A stretch of 26,538 nucleotides of DNA, taken from Planctomycetota bacterium. GTDB taxonomy: Bacteria; Planctomycetota; Brocadiia; JAJRTI01. The stretch covers positions 1 through 26,538 of the forward strand of contig JAJRTI010000058.1 of NCBI GenBank assembly GCA_024278415.1, in the 5' to 3' direction. Numbering within the stretch: the stretch's first letter is position 1; every line of letters begins with the position of its first letter. Position numbers and translations under genes: made by a program. Positions 1 through 6,812 of this stretch are shown here, piece after piece. A model generated the notes under the pieces. That model worked only from the letters and a program-made list of their open reading frames with translations. It was not told the DNA's origin and ran no database searches.

Positions 1-11
1 CGCGGCTTGCA

Positions 12-44
12 CTGGGCTATGTTGTGGCAGCCCTTCGGGCTGCG
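12..44. repeat. Palindromic repeat element, copy 1
   Basis: The sequence CTGGGCTA (12-19) is followed by six bases and then a hairpin with arms GGCAGCCC (26-33) and GGGCTGC (37-43) around a TTC loop. The same layout recurs at 26482-26514, with CTGGGCTA, six bases and a GGAAGCCC/GGGCTTCC hairpin. One stem pair differs between copies in a compensated way (C-G here, A-T there). I read this as a dispersed intergenic palindrome family; its function is unknown. Confidence 0.55.
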
Positions 45-191
45 GTGGCCGCGAGGGGTTGCACGCAGGCGAAGAGCCGGGACGTTTGTTGTGAACCTGC
101 CTGAATCCACTTCGAAACTGAAACTCCAGAATGCGACGCGTTGGGATACGTACAATCAGACCTACACCCGAAACAAAGGAGACCATCTTCG

Positions 192-623
192 ATGGAAGAT
201 GCTGAACTGAAGGACTTGGTCAAGCAGATGCGCGACGACGGCCTGTCGCTGAACGAGATCCTCGATGCGCTTCACAAGGAGCACGAGGTCAAACTCACGT
301 TCCTCGACCTCCGCATGCTTGTCGCTGAGATTGAGAAGAGCCAGCCAGTGGAGAAGGCGCCACCCAAACGGGAGAAGCCAAAGGAGGAGGGCGAGGAGCC
401 CGCGACGCCGGGCGGCGCTTCGATCGAGATCGATCAGATCATGCAGCCGGGCGCGCAGATCAGCGGGGCGGCAAGCTTGCCCTCTGGCGCGAAGGTCAAG
501 TGGTTCGTCGATGCGATGGGGCGCTTGGGGATGAACCTCGCCCCTGGGTCTGCGCAACCCACCCAGGCCGACATCCAAGTGTTCCAGCAGGCGCTCGCTC
601 AGAAGCTCCAGGGCGGCGCGTAG
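192..623 (+). CDS. Conserved hypothetical protein with WFVDxMGRLG motif
   Basis: This is a 143-residue protein of unknown function. The start is the ATG at 192, preceded by AAAGGAG at 175-181 with a 10-base gap; an in-frame ATG at 141 lacks such a site. The N-terminal 50 residues look like two or three helices (GLSLNEILDALH, then LDLRMLVAEIE) and may form a small helix-turn-helix-like unit. A charged Pro/Lys/Glu linker follows. A small C-terminal domain starts near residue 75 and contains GAQISG, SGAKVKWFVDAMGRLGM and PTQADIQVFQQAL. From memory, this pairing of a helical N-terminus with a W-x2-D-x-x-GRLG tail occurs in uncharacterised proteins of the PVC group, but I cannot confirm that here. 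No membrane segment or signal peptide is visible, so it is probably cytoplasmic. It stands alone, with no obvious operon partner. Confidence 0.85.
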   Translation: MEDAELKDLVKQMRDDGLSLNEILDALHKEHEVKLTFLDLRMLVAEIEKSQPVEKAPPKREKPKEEGEEPATPGGASIEIDQIMQPGAQISGAASLPSGAKVKWFVDAMGRLGMNLAPGSAQPTQADIQVFQQALAQKLQGGA

Positions 624-805
624 GCGCGGCTCAGCCGGGGATGTTTCCCCCGCCCTTACACGCGGAGCAGGGCGCGAGCATCTTGGGCGAAGGCGCCCGA
701 GATGTGGGCCGCCTGAAACTCGGCGACGTCCAGGTGCGTTCCTCGGAAGCACACGCGCCTCGTTACTGGAGCTGCGGCGCGTTCCTCATCGCCAGCCGGC
801 CCGGT

Positions 806-834
806 TTGTCCCAGGAACCGCATGGAAGTAGAAT
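806..834 (+). promoter_or_regulatory. Candidate sigma-70 type promoter
   Basis: TTGTCC (806-811, 4 of 6 consensus) lies 17 bases from TAGAAT (829-834, 5 of 6). The predicted transcription start near 841 would serve the membrane protein gene that follows. The rest of the gap 624-851 shows only a weak GGGG/CCCC hairpin (637-650) and no gene. Confidence 0.4.
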
Positions 835-851
835 AGCGGCCTGGCGCCTGC

Positions 852-2372
852 ATGGGCGCGGCGCTCGAATACCGACTACCTGAATTCGGCCAAACCATGT
901 TCCGTATTGGCCCCAGACTAGATGCCGGCCTGCCGGGCAACACGCTGACGTACGTCAAGCTGCTCGCGCTGCTCGCGGTGTTGCTCATCGCGCTGGCCCG
1001 CGTGCTGCCGCGCCTGACGAGCGAACCGACGGAGGAGGAGCGCCGCGGGCGCATGCGCGTGAACGTACGCGCGCCGCGGGCCAAGGGCAGGCTCCCCACG
1101 TTCGTGGCTGACGCGCGCGGCCCCAAGCCTGGCGCTCGCAGTTTGATCGTGTCCGAGGACGAGCGCACTCGCCTGGACAGCGTCCCGGACGATAAGAGCC
1201 CGATCGGCCACGCACAATTGATGCTACTGCTGCGCAAGGTTCAGGCGATGTCGGCGGACGAACTGCGGTCGCTCGCGGATCCGGCGGTCGGGTACACGGC
1301 GCTTGGCGTCGCGCCGGAGAAGCACCGCGGCAGGGTCGTGCGGTTCGTGGGCACGCTTGCCCGAGTGGCCAAGAGCAACATCGACGCGTCGGCCGCCGGC
1401 GTGAGCCAACTCTATGAAGGCCAGGTCATCGGCCGACACTACCGCGTGTACAGCTTTTACGTCATCGACGAGCCCGCAGGCTTCAAGGTGGGGAAGGACG
1501 TGGTCGAGCTGGTGGGTGTGTTCTTCCGGCACATCATCTATGAGACACAGGAGGGGGGCTGCCGGCGAACTCCGGTGCTGATCGCCAAAGAGATTCGACA
1601 CTACAAGGCCGGCGGGGTCCTGGAGCCTGCGCCACGCCCGGCGCCCGTGCCGGTGAGCCGCCCGTCCCGCCCGGTGCGGCCCAAAGGCCCGTTCCTCGAT
1701 GGCCTTGAGCGCATGATCTTGGACGACGTGCCCGAACAGACGATGAAGCTGGACCCCAAGGTGCTGGGGTTCATGCTGCGCAAAGTCGCAGTGACGGCCC
1801 CCGCCACGATCGAGGCGTACGCGGACCCGTCGATCACGTATGACAGTTTCGTCGATAGCCCCACCGAATGCCGCGGCCGCGTGGTGCGGTTCATCGGCAC
1901 CCTTCAGCGGCTTGTCAAATCCGGCCCCAAGATCGACGCGGCTCGGATCGACGCGGGCCTCCCGGCGGTGTACGAGGGGCAGATTCGTGACAAGAATTGG
2001 GATCTGTACAGCTTCTATCTGACTGATCCGCCGGAGGGCTTTCGCGTGGGTGAGGACGTGGTGGTACTCGCGGGCGCGTACTTGACGAACCTCGTTTACG
2101 AGATGCGCGGCGGTGGCCTGAAGGCGACGCCGCTGATCATCGCCCGGCGTCTCGAGCTGTATGAGCCGCCGCCGACTCCCCCCCCGGCCACGGAAGCCGC
2201 GTGGGCGCGGCTGAGGGCGCAGCCGGCGCTGGCTGCCGCGCTTGCCGCGCTGGTCATCCTGTTTGGCGCACTCGCCTTGGCGCTTCGTGCGAAAGTCATG
2301 GCGCGGGGCAGCGCGCGAGAACAAGCCATCGCGCGGAAGATCGCCGAACTCGAGCAGGACCTCGACGTATGA
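852..2372 (+). CDS. Membrane protein with two copies of an unassigned domain
   Basis: The protein is about 506 residues with no function I recognise. It has one hydrophobic segment near the N-terminus (residues about 34-54) and one near the C-terminus (about 457-482), with a long soluble region between them. That region is an internal duplication. Copy 1 (about 1200-1604) and copy 2 (about 1746-2162) share RGRVVRF(V/I)GTL, YEGQ(V/I), YSFY, GF(K/R)VG(K/E)DVV and a closing TP-x2-IA motif. A proline-rich linker joins the copies. The beta-rich pattern with GRVVRFVGTL could be OB- or SH3-like, but this is a guess. ATG 852 gives the longest frame; ATG 897 is an equally possible start, and neither has a clear ribosome site. 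The stop overlaps the gmhB start as ATGA, so the two are probably cotranscribed and translationally coupled. Confidence 0.85.
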   Translation: MGAALEYRLPEFGQTMFRIGPRLDAGLPGNTLTYVKLLALLAVLLIALARVLPRLTSEPTEEERRGRMRVNVRAPRAKGRLPTFVADARGPKPGARSLIVSEDERTRLDSVPDDKSPIGHAQLMLLLRKVQAMSADELRSLADPAVGYTALGVAPEKHRGRVVRFVGTLARVAKSNIDASAAGVSQLYEGQVIGRHYRVYSFYVIDEPAGFKVGKDVVELVGVFFRHIIYETQEGGCRRTPVLIAKEIRHYKAGGVLEPAPRPAPVPVSRPSRPVRPKGPFLDGLERMILDDVPEQTMKLDPKVLGFMLRKVAVTAPATIEAYADPSITYDSFVDSPTECRGRVVRFIGTLQRLVKSGPKIDAARIDAGLPAVYEGQIRDKNWDLYSFYLTDPPEGFRVGEDVVVLAGAYLTNLVYEMRGGGLKATPLIIARRLELYEPPPTPPPATEAAWARLRAQPALAAALAALVILFGALALALRAKVMARGSAREQAIARKIAELEQDLDV

Positions 2373-2893
2373 ACAAGGCCGTATTCCTGGATCGCGACGG
2401 CACGCTCGTGGAGGACGTGGGCTACGCAAGCGCGCCGGACCAGATGCACCTACTGCCGGGCGCGGCCGAAGCGGTTGCTGAGTTCAGACGCCGTGGCTAC
2501 CTCGTTGTGCTGATTACGAATCAGTCCGGCATCGGCCGGGAGTTGTTTACCGAGGCCGACGTCGCGGCGATGCACGAGAAGATCCAGGCCGATCTGGCCG
2601 CGGCCGGCGGGGCGCTCGACGCGATCTACTACTGCCCACACATGCCGTCGGACGCGGCAGCGTGCAAGTGCCGGAAGCCCCTGCCGGGCATGATCCTGCA
2701 AGCGGCCAAGGAGCATGACATTGAGCTGAGCCAGTCAATCATGGTTGGAGATAAGCCGAGCGACGTGGAAGCCGGTAGGGCCGCGGGCTGCCGCGTAGGG
2801 CTCGTGGCGACGGGGCCTGCTGCTGAGTGCGCCCCGGACTTCGTGGTGCGTAGCTTGTGCGAAGTGATTCCGCACCTGGACGGCGAGACGTGA
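2369..2893 (+). CDS. gmhB: D-glycero-beta-D-manno-heptose 1,7-bisphosphate 7-phosphatase
   Basis: This 174-residue HAD-superfamily phosphatase removes the 7-phosphate from heptose bisphosphate on the way to ADP-heptose for the LPS inner core. Visible motifs are FLDRDGTLVED, with nucleophile D8 and acid/base D10, then TNQSG (about 50-54). The GmhB zinc loop is CPH-x7-CKC (C89, H91, C99, C101), followed by RKP with K103 and by GDKPSD (D128). The length matches the family. The ATG at 2369 overlaps the stop of the preceding gene as ATGA. The stop in turn overlaps the GTG start of waaF, so three genes form one tightly coupled unit. The heptosyltransferase next door supports the heptose assignment over the related histidinol-phosphatase family. 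Confidence 0.93.
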   Translation: MNKAVFLDRDGTLVEDVGYASAPDQMHLLPGAAEAVAEFRRRGYLVVLITNQSGIGRELFTEADVAAMHEKIQADLAAAGGALDAIYYCPHMPSDAAACKCRKPLPGMILQAAKEHDIELSQSIMVGDKPSDVEAGRAAGCRVGLVATGPAAECAPDFVVRSLCEVIPHLDGET

Positions 2894-3933
2894 AGCTGCC
2901 TGCCGAACGCATTCTCGTGCGCTGCCCCAACTGGGTGGGCGACATGGTCATGGCGACGCCGGTGTTGCGGTGCTTGCGCGAGAACTATCCCGCCGCGCAC
3001 ATCACGCTTATGTTGCGGCCGTACGTGCGCAATCTTGTGGCACACAGTCCTTGGCACGATGACGTTGTTGAGACGGAGCGAGCGGGGGAGACGTTCGGCT
3101 CGTTTGGGTTCCGGCGCACGATCAAGGAACTTCGGTCGCGAAAATTCGATCTCGGCCTCATTTTGCCCAACTCGTTTCGTTCGGCGCTCGTCGCCAGGCT
3201 GGGGAGAGTCCAGAAACGTATTGGGTACGCGAGAGACGCCCGTGGTTGGCTGCTGACGCATGCCCTTCCGAGGCCATCGAGGGACGGGAAGTTCGCGCCG
3301 ACGTACATGGGCGATTACTATCTGGCGCTGTGTGAACACATTGGGTGCGAGATCGGAGAGCGACATCCAGAGCTATTCACGACGCCAGGAGATGACGCTG
3401 CCGCGCGGAATCTCTTGGCCGAGGCTGGGGTGGACCTTGGTAGGCCGCTGGTGTTGATCTGCCCTGGGGCATCGTTCGGCTCGTCCAAGCATTGGCCCAC
3501 AGAGCGATGGGCGAAGCTGGCCGACATGCTGGCCGAGGGCCTCGGCGTCAGCGTGGTTGTGACAGGGGGCGAGGCGGAAGTGGCCCTCGCACACGAGCTT
3601 GTGTCGCTGTGTCAGCGAAAACCCGTGAACCTGGCCGGGGCGGCTGGCGGGCTGGCGTTACTCAAGGCCGTGGTGAAATTGTCGGATTTGATGGTGACCG
3701 TGGACAGCGGGTCTCGGCACGTGGCCTTGGCGTTTGGGCGGCCAACGGTCGTGCTCATGGGGCCGACTCACCCGGGGTACACCCAAACGTCGCTTGAACG
3801 AGGCGAAGTGATCCGCTTCGACGTAGACTGTGGGCCGTGCCAGCAGAAAGGGTGCGCGACCGATCACCGCTGTATGACGCTCATCACGCCGGAATGTGTA
3901 TTGGAGTCATGCCAGCGGGTGCTTGGTGGGTAG
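2890..3933 (+). CDS. waaF: ADP-heptose:LPS heptosyltransferase (GT9 family)
   Basis: This 347-residue glycosyltransferase of family 9 transfers heptose from ADP-heptose to the LPS inner core at the cytoplasmic face of the inner membrane. The N-terminal NWVGDMVMATP (residues 14-24) is the classic WaaF/WaaC signature. The C-terminal half has DSGSRHVALAFGRPTVVLMGPTHP-type sequence. A Cys-rich segment near the end (CGPCQQKGC with a following DHRCM) is typical of WaaF-type proteins. I chose the GTG at 2890 because it overlaps the gmhB TGA as GTGA and puts the conserved motif at the usual distance from the N-terminus; the upstream ATG at 2857 lies inside gmhB. WaaF rather than WaaC is favoured by the length and the Cys segment, but acceptor specificity cannot be read from sequence. 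Confidence 0.9.
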   Translation: MKLPAERILVRCPNWVGDMVMATPVLRCLRENYPAAHITLMLRPYVRNLVAHSPWHDDVVETERAGETFGSFGFRRTIKELRSRKFDLGLILPNSFRSALVARLGRVQKRIGYARDARGWLLTHALPRPSRDGKFAPTYMGDYYLALCEHIGCEIGERHPELFTTPGDDAAARNLLAEAGVDLGRPLVLICPGASFGSSKHWPTERWAKLADMLAEGLGVSVVVTGGEAEVALAHELVSLCQRKPVNLAGAAGGLALLKAVVKLSDLMVTVDSGSRHVALAFGRPTVVLMGPTHPGYTQTSLERGEVIRFDVDCGPCQQKGCATDHRCMTLITPECVLESCQRVLGG

Positions 3934-4030
3934 ATGTCGGCGACACTTTGGGAGGAGGCCGCACGCGAGGGAAACAGATCCGCGCACGCGACACGGGCTC
4001 ACCCCCGGTGAGGGGGGGCAAATGCGCACA

Positions 4031-4040
4031 TCTGCGCAGA
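4031..4040. promoter_or_regulatory. Perfect 10-bp palindrome, possible operator
   Basis: TCTGCGCAGA is its own reverse complement. A second TGCGCA (4023-4028) lies exactly 10 bases upstream of the one inside it (4033-4038), so both fall on the same DNA face. The pair ends about 20 bases before the -35 box of the ABC-ATPase promoter, a plausible place for a regulator. No regulator gene is adjacent. Confidence 0.3.
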
Positions 4041-4059
4041 ACTCGCCCCGATTTAGCGC

Positions 4060-4087
4060 TTGACACGCCTTTCTTATATGTTACAAT
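4060..4087 (+). promoter_or_regulatory. Strong sigma-70 type promoter for the ABC ATPase gene
   Basis: A perfect TTGACA (4060-4065) is separated by 16 bases from TACAAT (4082-4087, 5 of 6 consensus), in a locally AT-rich patch. Transcription should start near 4094, giving a leader of about 80 bases before the ATG at 4173. This is the best promoter match on the plus strand of the window. Confidence 0.75.
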
Positions 4088-4172
4088 GTGGGACTTGCCG
4101 GACCGCCCTAGTTGTGGTCGGCCCGGTGTTATTGGCGCCTTCTAAGTCGGTGGCGTGCCGCTGGAGACAGTG

Positions 4173-5303
4173 ATGGCCGACGTCCGCATCGAGAATGTAA
4201 CGAAGGTTTATCCCGGCAACGTGACGGCTGTTCGAGGCGCCAATCTGCACATTCGGGACAAAGAATTCCTCGTGTTGGTCGGCCCTTCCGGATGCGGTAA
4301 GTCGACCACCCTGCGCATGGTCGCAGGCTTAGAGGATATCACAGAAGGCTTGGTCAAGATCGAAGACGTTGTTGTAAACGATGTGCCGCCGAAGGATAGA
4401 GACATTGCGATGGTCTTCCAGAACTATGCGCTCTATCCTCATATGACGGTGTATAAGAACATGGCCTTCGGCCTCAAGTTGCGTCGATACCCCAAGGACG
4501 AGATCAACCAGCGGGTACAAGACGCGGCCAAGATCCTTGGAATCACCGAACTGCTCGAACGCAAGCCCAAGGCCCTGTCGGGCGGGCAGCGTCAACGTGT
4601 GGCCGTGGGCCGCGCAATCGTGCGCAAGCCCAAAGTGTTCCTGTTCGACGAGCCTTTGAGCAACCTGGACGCGAAGTTGCGCGTCGAAATGCGCGCGGAA
4701 CTGAACAAGCTTCACCACCGCCTGCAGACGACCATGATCTACGTCACACATGATCAGGTGGAGGCCATGACGCTCGGTGATCGCATCGTGGTGATGAACG
4801 ATGGCGTGATCCAACAGGTCGACGAGCCGCTGGAGCTGTACGAGCGTCCGCAGAACCAGTTTGTGGCTGGCTTCATTGGCACGCCGCCTATGAATTTCAT
4901 TGACGGCACGCTCGATCAGGAAGACGGCGCGGTGTTTTTCAACGAAGGCCGGCAGAGACTGCGGCTGCCGGAGGATCTCGCACCGGGCCTGAAAGACTAT
5001 ATCGGCAAGGCCGTGACCTTCGGCATGCGCCCAGAGCACATGGACGACAAAGCGTTCGTGGGCGAAGTGGCGAACGATACGACCCTCGAGTGTATGGTGA
5101 ACGTGGTCGAGCCTTTGGGCGACGAGACATTGCTCTACCTTGCCACGACCAACCACGATTTCATCGCAAAGGTCGATTCGCACCACCGCGTGGAAGTGAA
5201 CCAAGAGATCGAGGTCGTGCTCGACATGAGCAAGGCTCACATCTTCGACGCGGATACGGGTGACAACTTGACTCTGAGCCGGACCGCCATGAACCAATCG
5301 TAG
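4173..5303 (+). CDS. ugpC: Sugar ABC transporter ATP-binding protein (UgpC/MsmK/MalK type)
   Basis: This 376-residue ATPase is of the type that powers binding-protein-dependent uptake of sugars or glycerol-3-phosphate at the inner membrane. Seen in order: Walker A GPSGCGKST (37-45), Q-loop Q83, signature LSGGQRQR (135-142), Walker B VFLFDEP with E160, H-loop H193, then a C-terminal TOBE-like regulatory region (about 240-370). ATG 4173 is preferred because GGAG (4163-4166) precedes it; an in-frame GTG at 4155 is less well placed. No permease or binding-protein gene lies in the window. The gene has its own promoter and terminator, as expected for a shared ATPase that serves several transporters (MsmK/MsmX behaviour). 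The substrate therefore cannot be inferred. Confidence 0.9.
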   Translation: MADVRIENVTKVYPGNVTAVRGANLHIRDKEFLVLVGPSGCGKSTTLRMVAGLEDITEGLVKIEDVVVNDVPPKDRDIAMVFQNYALYPHMTVYKNMAFGLKLRRYPKDEINQRVQDAAKILGITELLERKPKALSGGQRQRVAVGRAIVRKPKVFLFDEPLSNLDAKLRVEMRAELNKLHHRLQTTMIYVTHDQVEAMTLGDRIVVMNDGVIQQVDEPLELYERPQNQFVAGFIGTPPMNFIDGTLDQEDGAVFFNEGRQRLRLPEDLAPGLKDYIGKAVTFGMRPEHMDDKAFVGEVANDTTLECMVNVVEPLGDETLLYLATTNHDFIAKVDSHHRVEVNQEIEVVLDMSKAHIFDADTGDNLTLSRTAMNQS

Positions 5304-5336
5304 CCAGCGCCGATGGTTTCGTTTGCCTTGTCATGG

Positions 5337-5358
5337 AGTGGGTCCGCCCACTTTTTTT
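5337..5358 (+). terminator. Intrinsic terminator after the ABC ATPase gene
   Basis: A 6-bp stem, AGTGGG (5337-5342) and CCCACT (5347-5352), closes a TCCG tetraloop and is followed by six T residues (5353-5358). It lies 33 bases after the stop codon and separates this gene from nusA. Confidence 0.8.
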
Positions 5359-5431
5359 GTTTCTGCTGAGAGCGTAGACCGCGACCTTAGAGGCCCCTGT
5401 TTGCACGCGACAAGATAGAAAGCCCCCCTCG

Positions 5432-6454
5432 ATGGACCCCGCAGAGATTCTCCGACTCGTCGATACCCTACATCGGGACAAGGACATCGACCCTGAGGTC
5501 GTGTTCCAAGCCCTCGAAGCCGCGATTCTGTCCGCCGCGCGGCGCCGGTTTGGCGAGTCCGACAATATTCGCATTACCATCGACAGGGAAAACGGCGAGA
5601 TCCAGGCGTGGGACGGCGACGAGAAGCTGCACGTGGATCCCGCAGAGCTGGGGCGCATCTCGGCTCAGACCGCGCGGCAGGTGATGCTCCAAAAGATCCG
5701 GGAAGCTGAGCGGGACGTCATTTACGACGACTACGAGACACAACTGGACGCAGTCGTGACCGGCGCGGTGCAGCGCTTCGAAGGGTCGAGCATGATTGTG
5801 GACCTGGGCAAGACTGAGTATATCCTGCCGCGCTCCGAGCAGATCACCAACGAGTACTACCACCCAGGCGAGCGCATCCGCGCCATGGTCGTTGATGTGC
5901 GCAAGCAAGGCAGCCGAGTCAAGATTATCCTCTCGCGTGCACACGAAGACTTCGTGCGCCGGCTGTTCGAGATCGAAGTGCCAGAGGTCGCGGAGGGCGT
6001 CATCGAGATCAAAGGCATTGCCCGCGAACCCGGGCACCGCACCAAGGTCGCGGTCGAGAGCACGGACGCCAAAGTCGATTGCGTCGGCGCCTGCGTTGGC
6101 GTGCGTGGCTCGCGCATCAAGAATATCGTCGATGAACTCAACGGCGAGAAGATCGATATCGTTCGGTGGAACGAAACCACCGAAGTGTTCATCATGAACT
6201 CGCTGAAACCCGCCGAGATCTCGGACATCATCCTGTCGCCCGAGACGGGCTCGGCCACGGTCATCGTGCCTGAAGACCAACTGTCGCTGGCCATTGGCAA
6301 GCGAGGCCAAAACGTGCGGCTCGCGTCGAAGTTGTCGGGCTTCAATCTCGACATCATGAGCGACAGCGAACTGCGCGATCGCCGTGACCATGCGGTCGCC
6401 GAGTTGAAGCGTATCCCGTGCATGACGGACTCGCTCGTGGACATCCTGCTCTAA
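5432..6454 (+). CDS. nusA: Transcription termination/antitermination factor NusA (ends at in-frame TAA)
   Basis: NusA binds RNA polymerase and nascent RNA and modulates pausing, termination and antitermination. The 340 residues up to the stop hold the complete core: N-terminal polymerase-binding domain (1-100), S1 domain (about 106-170), KH1 with GVRGSRI (223-229) and KH2 with GKRGQNV (289-295). The frame is closed by TAA at 6452-6454. The same frame then continues with AGFSSLELIS and an EIEGITADMAAQLI segment, which is the helix-hairpin-helix region expected next in longer NusA proteins. The ATG at 5432 fits the family N-terminus, though no clear ribosome site is seen. The core alone resembles short NusA forms such as that of Bacillus and could function. 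The usual upstream partner rimP is missing; a terminator lies immediately upstream. Confidence 0.92.
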   Translation: MDPAEILRLVDTLHRDKDIDPEVVFQALEAAILSAARRRFGESDNIRITIDRENGEIQAWDGDEKLHVDPAELGRISAQTARQVMLQKIREAERDVIYDDYETQLDAVVTGAVQRFEGSSMIVDLGKTEYILPRSEQITNEYYHPGERIRAMVVDVRKQGSRVKIILSRAHEDFVRRLFEIEVPEVAEGVIEIKGIAREPGHRTKVAVESTDAKVDCVGACVGVRGSRIKNIVDELNGEKIDIVRWNETTEVFIMNSLKPAEISDIILSPETGSATVIVPEDQLSLAIGKRGQNVRLASKLSGFNLDIMSDSELRDRRDHAVAELKRIPCMTDSLVDILL

Positions 6455-6811
6455 GCCGGCTTCTCGTCGCTGGAGTTGATCTCCACTGCCGAGGAAGATG
6501 AGCTGGCCGAGATTGAAGGCATTACAGCAGACATGGCCGCGCAATTGATCGCCGGCGCCCAAGCGCCGCTCGAACCCACGCCTGAGCCGGAGCCAGAAGC
6601 CCCAGCCGAGCCAAAGGGTTCAGAGGAAACTACTGAAGCGGCCGAGGCTGCACAGGCGACCGAGGCTACAGACCCGGCTGACCCGGCTGATCCGGCTGAC
6701 CCGACCGATCCGACTGATCCGACTGATCCGACTGAATCGGCTGACCCGGCTCCGCCGGAAGCGACGGCCGCGCCGGAAGAAACAGCAGAAGCAGAAAAAG
6801 AGGCAGACTGA
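6455..6811 (+). pseudogene. nusA: C-terminal part of nusA separated by an in-frame stop
   Basis: This stretch is in the same reading frame as nusA, immediately after its TAA, and stays open until TGA at 6809-6811, one base before infB. It encodes a NusA-type helix-hairpin-helix segment (AGFSSLELISTAEEDELAEI, then EGITADMAAQLIAGA). An acidic, proline-rich tail with DPA/DPT repeats follows. A TTG at 6476 could start a separate peptide, but GGAG directly abuts it, too close to act as a ribosome site. A single change such as GAA to TAA would explain the interruption. It may be a real nonsense mutation, a sequencing or assembly error, or readthrough. The preserved family resemblance after the stop argues for a recent event. 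Confidence 0.75.
6671..6751 (+). repeat. Nine 9-base tandem repeats encoding DPA/DPT
   Basis: Nine consecutive 9-base units related to GACCCGGCT run without a gap. They encode DPA, DPA, DPA, DPT, DPT, DPT, DPT, ESA and DPA in the separated NusA tail. Units 5-7 (GATCCGACT) are identical or nearly so, suggesting slippage-type expansion. Confidence 0.85.
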
Positions 6812-6812
6812 T

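Noticed and set aside
3998..4012. Terminator after waaF (CTCACC/GGTGAG hairpin)
   Set aside because: It is followed by a run of G, not T, and the stem is only 6 bp.
6452..6454. TAA reassigned to an amino acid in this genome
   Set aside because: ylxP (10183-10185) and the 18914 membrane gene end at TAA at sensible positions, so TAA still works as a stop.
5468..6562. Minus-strand frame opposite nusA
   Set aside because: It is antiparallel to an unmistakable NusA core and shows no domain of its own.
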